From UBA2334 sp964396895 (lineage in GTDB: Bacteria > Pseudomonadota > Gammaproteobacteria > Burkholderiales > Burkholderiaceae_C), in contig CAYNGJ010000001.1 in NCBI GenBank assembly GCA_964396895.1, positions 1-64,000 on the forward strand: a stretch of DNA of 64,000 nt. The letters are read 5' to 3'. Numbering within the stretch: the first letter of the stretch is position 1; every line of letters begins with the position of its first letter. The notes under the pieces are model-generated. The model was not told the DNA's origin and ran no database searches. It worked only from the letters and a program-made list of their open reading frames with translations. Position numbers and translations under genes: made by a program. This document shows positions 48,167-56,803 of the stretch, piece by piece.

Positions 48167-48332
48167 CGCAGGTCTCTTTGGCCTCCCATGAGTGCCAAAC
48201 ATAGATTGCCAAGGTAAGCCAGATCATGCCGAGGATGATCAGCAATGGGCCATTGCGATCTTTTGAGTTTCCTGGCTTCTCGCACATAGGGCTTGCCGAT
48301 TGTTCAGCCATTTGATTATTGGTTGTCGCCAT
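48129..48332 (-). CDS. Single-span small membrane protein
   Basis: 67 aa. AAAGGAG precedes the ATG by five bases. A polar N-terminal half (Asn/Ser/Lys-rich) precedes one helix (GPLLIILGMIWLTLAIYVW) and a short tail. The arrangement mirrors the 75-aa protein encoded at 47919, suggesting a diverged pair or module. It starts two bases after the stop of the charged protein gene upstream. Confidence 0.6.
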   Translation of the reverse strand: MATTNNQMAEQSASPMCEKPGNSKDRNGPLLIILGMIWLTLAIYVWHSWEAKETCAKSLLPAIEKTQ

Positions 48333-48334
48333 GT

Positions 48335-48748
48335 TTACTCCTTTGGTTTGATTGGTTGCTTTGGCGTAACGGTGGGCGCTGGTCTTGCTGGCGGCATTGT
48401 CTTGTCCGCACCTTGACTCCGCGACTTGCGCTTGCCGGTTGGCAACCTGTCTTTGGCGGCGTCCACTTCCTTGGCGACCGTGCGGCCATTCAACTTGGCT
48501 GCGGCCTTCATGTTGTTGATCAAGGTGCGGACCGCGTCGGCAGACGCTTTGTCGTCAAGCCGGAAGCTGACGGCCACCGTCGCTTTGCGGCGGGCCTTGT
48601 CGTATTCCTTTCGGCGGCGTGCCCGCTCTTCTTTGGCGGCTTGATCCTTCTTGGCTTTCAACGCAGCCAACACGGGGCCTGCGAGCTTCTCCAATTGATC
48701 CAAGGGCATTGCCGCCAGCTTTCCCGCGTCCATATCGCTATCTTTCAT
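48335..48748 (-). CDS. Charged hypothetical protein with possible coiled coil
   Basis: 137 aa. Lys/Arg/Ala-rich helical region (AALKAKKDQAAKEERARRRKEYDKARRKA), followed by TVAVSFRLDDKASADAVRTLI, which has ribbon-helix-helix-like spacing, and a Pro/Lys-rich tail. A strong ribosome site (GGAGG) precedes the ATG. A DNA-binding accessory role next to the candidate oriT is possible but unproven. Confidence 0.6.
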   Translation of the reverse strand: MKDSDMDAGKLAAMPLDQLEKLAGPVLAALKAKKDQAAKEERARRRKEYDKARRKATVAVSFRLDDKASADAVRTLINNMKAAAKLNGRTVAKEVDAAKDRLPTGKRKSRSQGADKTMPPARPAPTVTPKQPIKPKE

Positions 48749-48920
48749 GTGGCCTCCGTCTTTTCCTCTCCGAGACCATCAACCTCTCAAATCGGGAACC
48801 GCAAGTAAAGCCCTCGACAAGTGCAAAGTAGTCCACGTCGGCCAGTCAACACGGTCGCCGCGATGAGCTGCAGGCTTCGGCTCGCCACGGTCAAGGGCCG
48901 CCAAAACCCAAGTTGAAAAT

Positions 48921-49244
48921 CGTTGGAGCCGCTCGGCTCCAACGAGCGCCGCAAGCATGTCGCCCGGCTCCGACCGCCAGGGAGGAGCCGGGCGACGCGG
49001 GCAATCCACGCCCAATTCGCGATCCAAGGCCATGCCGCTCGTCGGCATGCCGCTCATGCAGTTCGCATGCAAATGCATCGAACCGAACAGCATCGCCAAG
49101 TTCGTCGATGTTCACAAACTGTTCACATGGACATGCATCCATCGCAGCCTACCGACAAGTCGAGGCGGCGATTCGGCTCAAAAACAGGCCTGAGCCACCA
49201 CCCCTCGCGATGCTCGGGGATGGCCTGTAAACAGGCACATGCGG
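48921..49244. other. Candidate oriT region (dense inverted repeats)
   Basis: In the 738-base gap before the mobilisation genes there is a 10-bp stem with 4-base loop (48921-48944), a 13-bp perfect stem with 12-base loop (GTCGCCCGGCTCC at 48959-48971; GGAGCCGGGCGAC at 48984-48996), palindromic GCATGC-rich sequence near 49045-49075, and GCCTGTAAACAGGC near 49223. This layout next to the relaxase operon is typical of an origin of transfer; no nic site could be assigned. Confidence 0.5.
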
Positions 49245-49486
49245 GCCAAGCAATCGGCATGGGTCAATCGGACCCCCGCAGCCACCGAATTTCACAAATG
49301 CTGGCCGGGCTCGGTCCTCGCCCGGCATGTCAAAACAGCCATTTTCTTTTTATACACAGAACCCCTACCGGGTGTTTTCGTATCCGTCTTACCTTCCGGC
49401 TGCCCAGCGCCAAAGGCTCTGGACTTCGCCTCTTTTGCGCGCAAACATGGACACATAACAACAAGAAGCGCCAGGAGGCGACCGCC

Positions 49487-49744
49487 ATGTCGGACCCCAA
49501 GCCCAACCGCAATAAGGCATCCACAACGCTCCCCGAGGAGTCCCCACTAAGGAACGTTGTATTCAACATCAAGATTAGAAAGCGGGACCTCGCCGCGATG
49601 CGCGAAGTCGCCGCGGCCCAAGGCATGAACCCGTCGCGGTTCACCCGCGAGGCCATCCGCGACCGGATGTTCGCCCATTACGACAAGGAGCGGGCGGCGG
49701 GTAAGACGGAATCGAACTCAGAATCGAGGAGTCCACCTGCATGA
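49487..49744 (+). CDS. Ribbon-helix-helix mobilisation accessory protein
   Basis: 85 aa with AGGAGG just upstream of ATG 49487. NVVFNIKIRKRDLAAMREVAAAQGMNPSRFTREAIRDRMF is a ribbon-helix-helix pattern: a beta strand, then two helices, as in MobC/TraY-like oriT-binding proteins. It overlaps the next gene (ATGA), and that one overlaps the relaxase, so all three form one mobilisation operon. Confidence 0.78.
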   Translation: MSDPKPNRNKASTTLPEESPLRNVVFNIKIRKRDLAAMREVAAAQGMNPSRFTREAIRDRMFAHYDKERAAGKTESNSESRSPPA

Positions 49745-50616
49745 TCCAAGTTGCCCTCGGCGCGGCGGACATCCTCTTCGGCTCCCTGATCGCAGGCAGC
49801 CTGGCGGGGCTCGCCGCGTTGGGGCATTTGCGAGCCGTCGGCAACCGAGACGACGAAAACAAAACGCTTCGTCGGCGCCTATCGGGCGCGCGACGAAAGC
49901 TCGCTGACGCGGCGGAGCTTCAAGCCATCGCCGACAAAAAGGCGCAGATGCTGCGCGAGGCTCGGGAGCAGTTGCGCGAATCGCGCGCCGAATGCGAGCG
50001 GCTGCAAGGCAAGGTCGATCACCTGAATGTCGCCGTCCGCGCCGCGGACGAGATCGTCATCGAGCATTTTAAGTGGACCTTCATCGAGGACGAACTGGAG
50101 CTTTGGAATGAGCCGCCCGAGGTGGTCGCCCAGTTCACTCCGGAAAAGATGACCCGGCGCATGTTGGAGCGCACCACGCTCGCACAGATTCACGACCTGC
50201 TCGCCTATGCCGAAGGCCCGCTGGTGGACTTCGCCGCCGCCCTTGGCTTCCACCGTTTCCCGCCCGACACCGAATTCAATCCGGACAAGCTACCCGATGG
50301 CTTCCCGAAGAAGGTCATCGACGACATCGAGAAGCTGCCTTATGTCCTTCCCGAAGACCATCGCCGAAACCCCGAGTTTGCGACGGGCGAGTCGCCTCGC
50401 ATCACCGCGGCCGAATCCGCCCGCATGGCGCTCCCCGATTCCAAGTCGGCCAGCCATCCGGGCGACGCCACCTTACTTGCAAACGGCTTCACGCGCGCCG
50501 AACTCATGGCTGACTTCGACGCCATGTGGGATAGGGGTCACGCCGAGCAAGCGAAGGATGGGCCGCCATCCTTGCCACCGCCAACCGCCAGACCTAAGAG
50601 CGGAGGCCGAAAATGA
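49741..50616 (+). CDS. Membrane-anchored coiled-coil protein of mobilisation operon
   Basis: 291 aa. One N-terminal hydrophobic segment (ILFGSLIAGSLAGLAALGHL), then a coiled coil at about 38-100 (KTLRRRLSGARRKLADAAEL ... RECERLQGKVDHLN-like heptads), then an unrecognised domain. The C-terminus is Pro/Lys-rich. Its start and stop both overlap neighbours by four bases, so it is made with the relaxase and RHH protein. It may tether the relaxosome to the membrane; that is inference. Confidence 0.65.
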   Translation: MIQVALGAADILFGSLIAGSLAGLAALGHLRAVGNRDDENKTLRRRLSGARRKLADAAELQAIADKKAQMLREAREQLRESRAECERLQGKVDHLNVAVRAADEIVIEHFKWTFIEDELELWNEPPEVVAQFTPEKMTRRMLERTTLAQIHDLLAYAEGPLVDFAAALGFHRFPPDTEFNPDKLPDGFPKKVIDDIEKLPYVLPEDHRRNPEFATGESPRITAAESARMALPDSKSASHPGDATLLANGFTRAELMADFDAMWDRGHAEQAKDGPPSLPPPTARPKSGGRK

Positions 50617-53600
50617 TCGGGAGGATCGTCGCATTCAAGCCGCGGGCCAAGGGCGGCGGCGGGCAGCTCGCATACCTCGCGGGCGATACGAACGCCCCAG
50701 GCTTCACCGACTACCACCACAAAGACGCCTTGGGCATATGGGCATGCGGATCAGGTCTTGCCGACATGGGCTTGGCGGATGGCTCATTCAATCGCGACGC
50801 CACTCGCTTGCTCGCCGAAGGCTTCCACGCCATCACCGGCGCGCCGCTGGCCAAGAATGCAGGGAAGGACCACCGCCAAGGATGGGACATCACCATGGAC
50901 GATCCGAAGGACTTTTCCCTCGTGCACGCCTTCGGAACCGATGCCCAGAAGGCCGACTACTACGAGGCGCGACAGGCTGCATGGAGGCTCGTGGTCTCCG
51001 AGATCGAGCGCCTCGCCCGCCCCAAATACGCCGGGCACGAGGGGCCTGTGAAGATCGCCATGCAGATTTTCGAGCACGACGACAGCCGCTCGGGCGATCC
51101 GCACAAACATGGACATGGATTTCTTTTCAATGTAGGCGTCCTGCCCGACGGAAAAACCTGCGCCATCGATGTCGGCCCCATCATGCGCAACAAGGCCTAT
51201 CTCGGACAGCTCTACCAAAGCGAGCTCGCCCGCCAATACGCCCTCAGGGGCCGCGCCGTCGCCTTCGACGTGCGCGAAAGCACCGACACCCGGACCAAGA
51301 CCCGATACGCTGTCGCCACCATTCCGGGGCTCGCCACCCCCGAGCAGCTCGAAGGCTTCTCCGAGCGCGCCGCCGACATCGCCGCAGCCTTGGACGCCAA
51401 GGGGGCCAACCACTCCGTCAAAGCCAAGAACGCGGCGGCCCTGTCCACCCGCGACGAGAAGAAGCTCACCCACGAGGAAATGCGGGCCATGTGGGACCAG
51501 AAGGCCAACGATTTAGGGCTGGACATGGCAAGCTTCCACGCCGCCATCGACGCCAAAGCCTTTGCACTCGACGACAAGGCAGCGATCCTAGGCCGCGCCT
51601 TCGAAGAAGTGACAGCCCTCTTCGATCAAGCCATCGACGGCAACGGCATCCTCCAGGACCACGACATCGCTTTCGCCGCCGCCCGCGCCATGCGTGGACA
51701 GCCTATCGACGATGTCCGCAAATCCATCCAATGGATTCAATCCAAGTTGGTGTTTGTCCAAGGCGACAACGGCTTCGGCGCCCAATACACGACCCACGCT
51801 TGCTTGGCCCTCGAACGGGGCTTGGTGGCCAACTTGAAGATCATCGCCGGGCGCCAGCCTGAGACCCCGATCCTCGTCGAGACCTGCGCGAAAGCCGAGG
51901 AGGCGTGGGAAGCCAAGACCGGGCACCGCCTCACCGACGAGCAGCGGGCTGCCGCCCGCCACATCGTCAGCGGCCCCGGCATGCTCGCCAACATCGAAGG
52001 CGAAGCGGGCACTGGCAAATCAACCCTCATGGAAGTCGCCGCCGAGGCTTGGAAAGCCTCGGGCCTCAAAGTCATGGGCGCCGCCCCCACCGGCAAGGCC
52101 GCCGAAGCCCTCGCAGCCAGCTTGGGCGAGGCCGACACCTGCGCCCGCTTGCTCATGGACTTGGAGGCTGGGCGCAAGGCCCTCGACGCTCAAACCGTCT
52201 TGGTCATCGACGAATGCGGCATGTTGGCCTCACCCACCTATGCCAAGCTGGTCAGGCATGCCGTGAATGCGGGGGCCAAGCTCGTATGCGTGGGCGACCG
52301 CAAACAGCTCGCCGCAATCGGCATGCGCGGCGGATTCGAGAAGGCCATCGAGGCCGCGGGCATGGCCAGCATCACCGAAAACCGCCGTCAGATGAACGCC
52401 AAGGCCCTCGGCTCATCCATCGGCAAGATGTTCCGCGAAGGCAAGGCCGGGGAAGCCTTGGACATGATCGAGCAGGAGGGGCGGCTCACCACGCTTTCAA
52501 ACGAAGGGGCCATCGTGCCTGAGCTCGCCCGCCGCTGGATTGCTGACGAGGCCTCGCCCATGAATAAGATGGTTCTGGCCGAACTGGTCGAGACCGTGGG
52601 CGAACTCAATGAAGCCATCCGAAATGCCCGCAAGGAGGCGGGCCAGTTGGGGGAGGGCGTCGAGATCGAACTCACGACCAAGGATGGGGGTAAATTCCGC
52701 CAGGAACTTGCCGTGGGCGACAAGATCATGTTTTTGCAAAACGCGGGCAAAAAAGCCGGGGTGATGAACGTCGATACCCACCGCCCCGCAAGCCCCAAAA
52801 ACGGCACCGCCGCCCTCATCGAAGACATCCGCATCGAGCGCGACGGGTCAGCCCACATCACCGCCCGCACCGACGATGGCAAGCTGCTGCGTTGGTCCGC
52901 CGCCGACTATTCGACCTTCGCTTTGGGCTACGCCCACAGCTACCACAAGAGCCAAGGATCGACCGCCGTCAACGTCTACGCCATCGCCGAGGGCAGCCAG
53001 GTCGCCGACCTGGGCCTCGCCTATGTCGGAGCCACCCGCCACAAGAACGATTGCCATATCTTCGTCTCCGAGGACGCCCGCCAGCGTTGGGTCCAACGGG
53101 CTTCCACCGCCGCCGACAACCGCATGGTGTCCGAGCGTATCGCCGATTCCCAAGCCCAAGCCAAGTCGCAGACGCCCGCGGCGACTGCGACTGCCCCAAC
53201 TCCCAAAGCCAAGGAGGCCCAAGCCACGCCGACCGGCGCGGCCCAGCCTCAGGCCCCCAAGGCGATCAAGGTCAAGAGCAAGGGCTTGGCCATGGAAAGG
53301 GAAATCGACGCGCGCGGGTCCATTGACTTGGTCAAAGCCATCAATGCGGGCCGATACGACGAGGCCGCGGCCCTCCTCGAACGAGGCGTCGATCCGGACG
53401 CCTTGGGCAACGATCAGGTTCCAATCCTCGCCGCAGCCCAACGCGGGCGGGCGCAGATGGTTGAACTCTTGATGGAATACGGCGCCTACATCGAAGTCCG
53501 CACCTCCAAATTCAAACAGACGCCCTTGCAGGTTGCCGCGTTAAAGGGTCAGAACTTGACGGCCATGATGCTTGCCCATAACGGCGCGGACATCTTCGCT

Positions 53601-53888
53601 TTGGACTCCACAAAGCGCACCGCCTCGCAGCTAGCGCGTGAAGCGGGCCACAAGGACTTGGCCGACGAGCTTTGGCGGCTCGAAGCTGAACAGCGCAGCG
53701 CGCGCACGGTGGTCGCCAACACACTTCCAACACCCAAACCAGCACCACAGGCGTCGCCCGAATCAAAACCCGAACAGAAGCAAACGACTGCGCCATACAA
53801 GCATCCGGGCTTGCTGCCCACTCAGTTCATCATTCCCAAGTTTCCGAAACCGCGCGACCGTGAGAGGGATCAAGGCCGCTCGCGTTGA
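50613..53888 (+). CDS. MOBF (TrwC/TraI-type) relaxase-helicase with ankyrin C-terminus
   Basis: 1091 aa. The relaxase domain (about 1-290) has candidate catalytic Tyr21/Tyr34 and the three-His metal site: H155 in FEHDDSR, H166 and H168 in GDPHKHGHGF. The RecD/TraI-like helicase follows with Walker A EGEAGTGKST near 462-471, Walker B LVIDECGM near 530, HSYHKSQGST near 773 and YVGATRHK near 805. After a Pro/Ala/Gln linker come about three ankyrin repeats (905-1015; ALLERGVDPDALGND, LLMEYGAYIEVR, MLAHNGADIFALD) and a disordered basic tail. The ankyrin addition is unusual for MOBF proteins. Confidence 0.92.
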   Translation: MIGRIVAFKPRAKGGGGQLAYLAGDTNAPGFTDYHHKDALGIWACGSGLADMGLADGSFNRDATRLLAEGFHAITGAPLAKNAGKDHRQGWDITMDDPKDFSLVHAFGTDAQKADYYEARQAAWRLVVSEIERLARPKYAGHEGPVKIAMQIFEHDDSRSGDPHKHGHGFLFNVGVLPDGKTCAIDVGPIMRNKAYLGQLYQSELARQYALRGRAVAFDVRESTDTRTKTRYAVATIPGLATPEQLEGFSERAADIAAALDAKGANHSVKAKNAAALSTRDEKKLTHEEMRAMWDQKANDLGLDMASFHAAIDAKAFALDDKAAILGRAFEEVTALFDQAIDGNGILQDHDIAFAAARAMRGQPIDDVRKSIQWIQSKLVFVQGDNGFGAQYTTHACLALERGLVANLKIIAGRQPETPILVETCAKAEEAWEAKTGHRLTDEQRAAARHIVSGPGMLANIEGEAGTGKSTLMEVAAEAWKASGLKVMGAAPTGKAAEALAASLGEADTCARLLMDLEAGRKALDAQTVLVIDECGMLASPTYAKLVRHAVNAGAKLVCVGDRKQLAAIGMRGGFEKAIEAAGMASITENRRQMNAKALGSSIGKMFREGKAGEALDMIEQEGRLTTLSNEGAIVPELARRWIADEASPMNKMVLAELVETVGELNEAIRNARKEAGQLGEGVEIELTTKDGGKFRQELAVGDKIMFLQNAGKKAGVMNVDTHRPASPKNGTAALIEDIRIERDGSAHITARTDDGKLLRWSAADYSTFALGYAHSYHKSQGSTAVNVYAIAEGSQVADLGLAYVGATRHKNDCHIFVSEDARQRWVQRASTAADNRMVSERIADSQAQAKSQTPAATATAPTPKAKEAQATPTGAAQPQAPKAIKVKSKGLAMEREIDARGSIDLVKAINAGRYDEAAALLERGVDPDALGNDQVPILAAAQRGRAQMVELLMEYGAYIEVRTSKFKQTPLQVAALKGQNLTAMMLAHNGADIFALDSTKRTASQLAREAGHKDLADELWRLEAEQRSARTVVANTLPTPKPAPQASPESKPEQKQTTAPYKHPGLLPTQFIIPKFPKPRDRERDQGRSR

Positions 53889-54064
53889 AGCGCTTTGCAG
53901 AGCTCAGGGGCGGATGTTTACCAAATCGCTAAACCGATTCATGAATGCCTTGGATCGAATCGATTGACTTCGGAGGACGGATTTGTATGTTTTGTTGACG
54001 GCTGAATGCTCATCGCATTGGCTGATCCTGAAAGCTGAACGTCTTCAAAACTAAAAGGTGCCTC

Positions 54065-54421
54065 ATGTCCCAAGTGTCCCCCGATGTCGAACATGCTCGA
54101 ACCGAATGGCTCAGCGGCGTGTCCACCATATTGATGCTATCGGGTGGCGCAGGCATTCCGTTTATTGGCGCGTTATTCCTGTTGCTATGGATCGCCATTG
54201 CTGCCCCTCGGATACTTTCTCGTTCGTCTTCAAGGCTAGCCGACTTTGGAATACTGATTCTGACGCTTGCCGCATGGGCATTCATGAATTTCTTGTTTGC
54301 CAAGAACATTGGCAATGCAACTGTGGGCGAAATGACAGCTTGGTATGCGGGGCCGTTCGCCGCGATTTTGGTGGGATCGATGGTGCTTCATCGGCGATCC
54401 AACATTTTTGGTGGAACCTGA
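54065..54421 (+). CDS. Small membrane protein, unknown
   Basis: 118 aa with three hydrophobic segments (IPFIGALFLLLWIAIAAP; FGILILTLAAWAFMNFLF; YAGPFAAILVGSMVL). It follows the relaxase after a 176-base gap that shows no other gene. No family recognised. Confidence 0.55.
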   Translation: MSQVSPDVEHARTEWLSGVSTILMLSGGAGIPFIGALFLLLWIAIAAPRILSRSSSRLADFGILILTLAAWAFMNFLFAKNIGNATVGEMTAWYAGPFAAILVGSMVLHRRSNIFGGT

Positions 54422-54460
54422 TAGGTTGTCTGCCTTGCCGCGAGCCAAGGCGACATGGCT

Positions 54461-54976
54461 CTACGGTTTGTCTGATTGGTCTTCTGACTGAAGCCGCGCT
54501 CGTGACTTTCTCACGATGACCTGAACAGCTCGGGCTGGCGGGGGAGCCGCGTATTTCGAGGGGGGTGGCAGTTGCTTTTGAACGCTCGGCAGATATTTCG
54601 CCATCAAGACCCTCACCGTATCGGTTTGATCCCGAGGCAGCCGACCTTTGTCCAATGTCTCTTCGGGAAACCATTCGGGTGAATATTTCAGCGGAGCGTG
54701 CTCCTTGAACGAAAAGCGCGTTTGCACTGTCAGGCGTGTAATTGCGCCAGCATCCACGTCCATTTCGTATTCGTCACAGGGCTGACCACCGACCTTATCT
54801 AACGTCCGCTGACCCGTCCCAAATACGCAGTGAACCCAAGTGTCGTCAATTTCGGAAATGACTCTCACGACCAGCACAGGATGCAAGTCGCCCGGTTTTG
54901 TCGGGTCGCCAAGATTTGTTGGTTTGGGAATCTTCGCCCTGACTATATCCAGAGGCTTGATGTATGGCAGCGCCAT
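54461..54976 (-). CDS. Hypothetical protein, possibly PemK/MazF-like
   Basis: 171 aa. The order PLDIVRAKIPKP ... GDLHPVLVVRVI ... CVFGTGQRTLDK ... ITRLTVQTRFSF is reminiscent of PemK/MazF-fold proteins (PGxxRPVLV, YGTSQ, LxxPTRFDL), but the similarity is loose and the C-terminal 50 residues are a Pro-rich, basic tail. It lies 15 bases downstream of a small gene on the same strand, an antitoxin-toxin-like spacing. Function should be treated as unknown. Confidence 0.5.
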   Translation of the reverse strand: MALPYIKPLDIVRAKIPKPTNLGDPTKPGDLHPVLVVRVISEIDDTWVHCVFGTGQRTLDKVGGQPCDEYEMDVDAGAITRLTVQTRFSFKEHAPLKYSPEWFPEETLDKGRLPRDQTDTVRVLMAKYLPSVQKQLPPPSKYAAPPPARAVQVIVRKSRARLQSEDQSDKP

Positions 54977-54991
54977 GCTCGACCGAGGCGA

Positions 54992-55234
54992 TCAAGATTG
55001 GGAGAGGTGGGCGGGAACGCCCCCGCAAGCTTGTTGCACCGACTGTGGCGCGAGCGCCCAAAGCGCGGCGAGCTGTTCGGTGGAAATCCGTTCATTGGAC
55101 AACTCGGATTGTGGCTCTGCCACCGTCTTGCTCACGGTTTGTGCTCGACCGAAGGCGCGAGGGAGCTTCTTGTAGGCGTCCCCGGCAACCATGAACCCCA
55201 TCGTGTTCGGTCCAGGCTTCTTGTTCGTTGGCAT
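54992..55234 (-). CDS. Small hypothetical upstream of PemK-like gene
   Basis: 80 aa from ATG 55234 with a GGAG in its leader (AGAGGAGCCGCC). Composition is mixed, with NTMGFMVAGDAYKKLPRAFG and a Gln/Ser/Ala-rich C-terminal half. No DNA-binding motif was recognised. Tight spacing to the next gene suggests a two-gene unit. Confidence 0.45.
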   Translation of the reverse strand: MPTNKKPGPNTMGFMVAGDAYKKLPRAFGRAQTVSKTVAEPQSELSNERISTEQLAALWALAPQSVQQACGGVPAHLSQS

Positions 55235-55540
55235 GGCGGCTCCTCTGAAAATCGTTGGTCTTTGCAAGCCTTCGATGGTAGCGCGTCGCCGAAATCTCCA
55301 CAACTTCAGTTTCGTTGATTTTCGCCGCCCATTATTTTTTTATTCATTTGCATGCCTGTCCACTATTGGATGTAAACGGCTGATTCTCCGTGGGTATATG
55401 CATTGCATAACCATTTATGCCTAACGCCGTTCCGGCTATTCTCTCTAGTTGGCCAGTCGCTTTACTCCAGTTTAGTAGTGCTTCTCTTTCTGCTTTTATC
55501 CGTTGCCGCTAGGCCTTTTTCTCCTTGTCGATACCTGGAA

Positions 55541-55846
55541 CCAGTGAAGCCTCCCTGACGGGGCGCGCAACCAATAAAACTGTCGCGCTTCCTTGGAAAG
55601 CTTCACTGAATGGACCTTTGACACCATCCACCAGCCGAGGGCACGGGCGACCGTGTCTCTAATAACGAAGTGGGATTTCTATCCCTGCGCGATCCGCCGC
55701 GCCTGTGCCCCGTCCTCGTCTCCTGCCACGGGTGGTAGCTATGCACAGCCCTCAAGCTTGCTACCTTTTTGATGCAACTGCCCAAGAGGGATGAATCCCG
55801 CCTTGTCGCCCAGTTGAATTTTTGCCGCTCCGTCCGCCCGTGCGGA
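55541..55846 (+). ncRNA. Strongly structured RNA resembling HEARO / IscB omega RNA, without nuclease gene
   Basis: A run of nested perfect helices: AGTGAAGC/GCTTCACT (55543-55550, 55600-55607) enclosing GCGCG/CGCGC; CACGG-GCGA-CCGTG, a GNRA tetraloop hairpin (55642-55655); GGGAT/ATCCC (55672-55685); GCGCG/CGCGC (55687-55702); GGTAGC/GCTACC (55734-55765) containing ACAGCCCTCAAGC; CAACTG/CAGTTG (55775-55816) enclosing CAAG/CTTG and GGGATGAATCCC. The ACAGCCCTCAAGC and GGGATGAATCCC elements recall HEARO RNAs, the guide RNA scaffolds of IscB. No IscB/IsrB frame follows. Strand was chosen from the GNRA loop and the T-run after GCTACC. From 55235 to 55540 I see no gene. Confidence 0.5.
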
Positions 55847-55920
55847 TCACCGAAAACCAAAACATAACTTAAGCGGACTGACCATATCAATCACGACGGC
55901 AATGTCAACATCACAAAGGC

Positions 55921-55948
55921 GAAGGCCCGAATTTTCATTCGGGCCTTC
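55921..55948 (+). terminator. 12-bp perfect stem-loop, terminator-like
   Basis: GAAGGCCCGAAT and ATTCGGGCCTTC with a TTTC loop. There is no long T-run, so termination would be weak or bidirectional; it sits downstream of the structured RNA and upstream of the next operon. Confidence 0.5.
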
Positions 55949-56049
55949 TGGAACCGCGAGTTCCAATTGCTTAAGTCGGTTTTGCGGCATATCCAAGTTA
56001 GCGCTGCAAATTGAGCTAGTCAACCCCGGCGCAGCAAATCTTTTCGATA

Positions 56050-56073
56050 CCTCGCGTCAGATTTGGCGCGAGG
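56050..56073 (+). terminator. 7-bp GC-rich stem-loop before the RHH-like gene
   Basis: CCTCGCG and CGCGAGG with a 10-base loop, followed by TTCTTG. It lies about 54 bases upstream of the following ATG; it may be a terminator of upstream transcription or a leader structure. Confidence 0.35.
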
Positions 56074-56126
56074 TTCTTGAACCGATTGAATAGCTGTGAG
56101 AAGACATAAATAGGAGGGGCCTATCT

Positions 56127-56348
56127 ATGGATAAAAGAAAGCCACGAGATGACTATCAACGGCTGGAACGCGAAAAGCTTTCCGAGGGGGCATACATTCA
56201 CGTTCGCGTGCCAAAGTCGCTTCGCAATGAGTTCGTCAGCAAGTGCGATGCCGATGGCGCCACATATTCCAAACTGGTCCGGGCTTGGATTGAAGAATAC
56301 GTCAAGCAGCCTGCCCATGGAGTAAAGCTTCCGCAGGGGCAATCCTGA
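56127..56348 (+). CDS. Small RHH-like protein
   Basis: 73 aa with AGGAGGGG upstream of the ATG. AYIHVRVPKSLRNEFVSKCDADGATYSKLVRAWIEEYV has the beta-helix-helix pattern of ribbon-helix-helix DNA-binding proteins of plasmids. The stop overlaps the next gene (ATG at 56348 within TGATG). It is the first gene of an operon leading to the DotA/TraY-type gene and may regulate it. Confidence 0.65.
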   Translation: MDKRKPRDDYQRLEREKLSEGAYIHVRVPKSLRNEFVSKCDADGATYSKLVRAWIEEYVKQPAHGVKLPQGQS

Positions 56349-56803
56349 TGGACATTCGGGGACTGGCATCCAGAGCCAACAAGCACATGCGATCCGCGAC
56401 GTGGGACGTGTGGCGGGATAGCCTGTTCACGGCATTGCTTGCCAGTTCTTTCGCGTTCTACGCCCTCGAGCTTTGGGATATTGAAGTTGAGTCCCCAATC
56501 ATTCGGGCGCTTGCGCTGCTGTCAATTGCCATCCCACTTGTTTTGACATGGGGTGAATCACTTGATTGGTGGGAGGCCATTTGCAGGCCTTTCCAACGTT
56601 CCGACCGAATTCACAGGGAGGACAAGATCGTGCGGGAGCGCCACGAGCGCGAGGCAGCGGAACGCGCGCGCATCGAAGAAGAGCGAGAGCAGGCCAGGCT
56701 TCTTCGACTGAGCGAGTTGACGCGGGAGTGGTCGCCAAACGAACACGGATTCGACTCCGACCAGACCGGCCCAGCAAAACAAGAACAACAAGGGGAGAAA
56801 TGA
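56348..56803 (+). CDS. Membrane protein with charged helical tail
   Basis: 151 aa. Two hydrophobic helices (FTALLASSFAFYALELW; ALALLSIAIPLVLTW) are followed by a very charged helix (IVRERHEREAAERARIEEEREQARLLRL) that is likely a coiled coil. It is translationally coupled to both neighbours by overlaps, so it probably works with the DotA/TraY-like protein. No family recognised. Confidence 0.6.
   Translation: MDIRGLASRANKHMRSATWDVWRDSLFTALLASSFAFYALELWDIEVESPIIRALALLSIAIPLVLTWGESLDWWEAICRPFQRSDRIHREDKIVRERHEREAAERARIEEEREQARLLRLSELTREWSPNEHGFDSDQTGPAKQEQQGEK

Noticed and set aside
55430..55445. GCCTAAC resembling an integron attC core
   Set aside because: No matching GTTRRRY partner at a suitable distance and no integron integrase.
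55603..55890. 95-codon minus-strand frame inside the structured RNA
   Set aside because: Arg/Ser-rich, no ribosome site, and fully explained by the dense helices of the RNA region.
55902..56093. 63-codon plus-strand frame
   Set aside because: It reads through two perfect hairpins and has no ribosome site.
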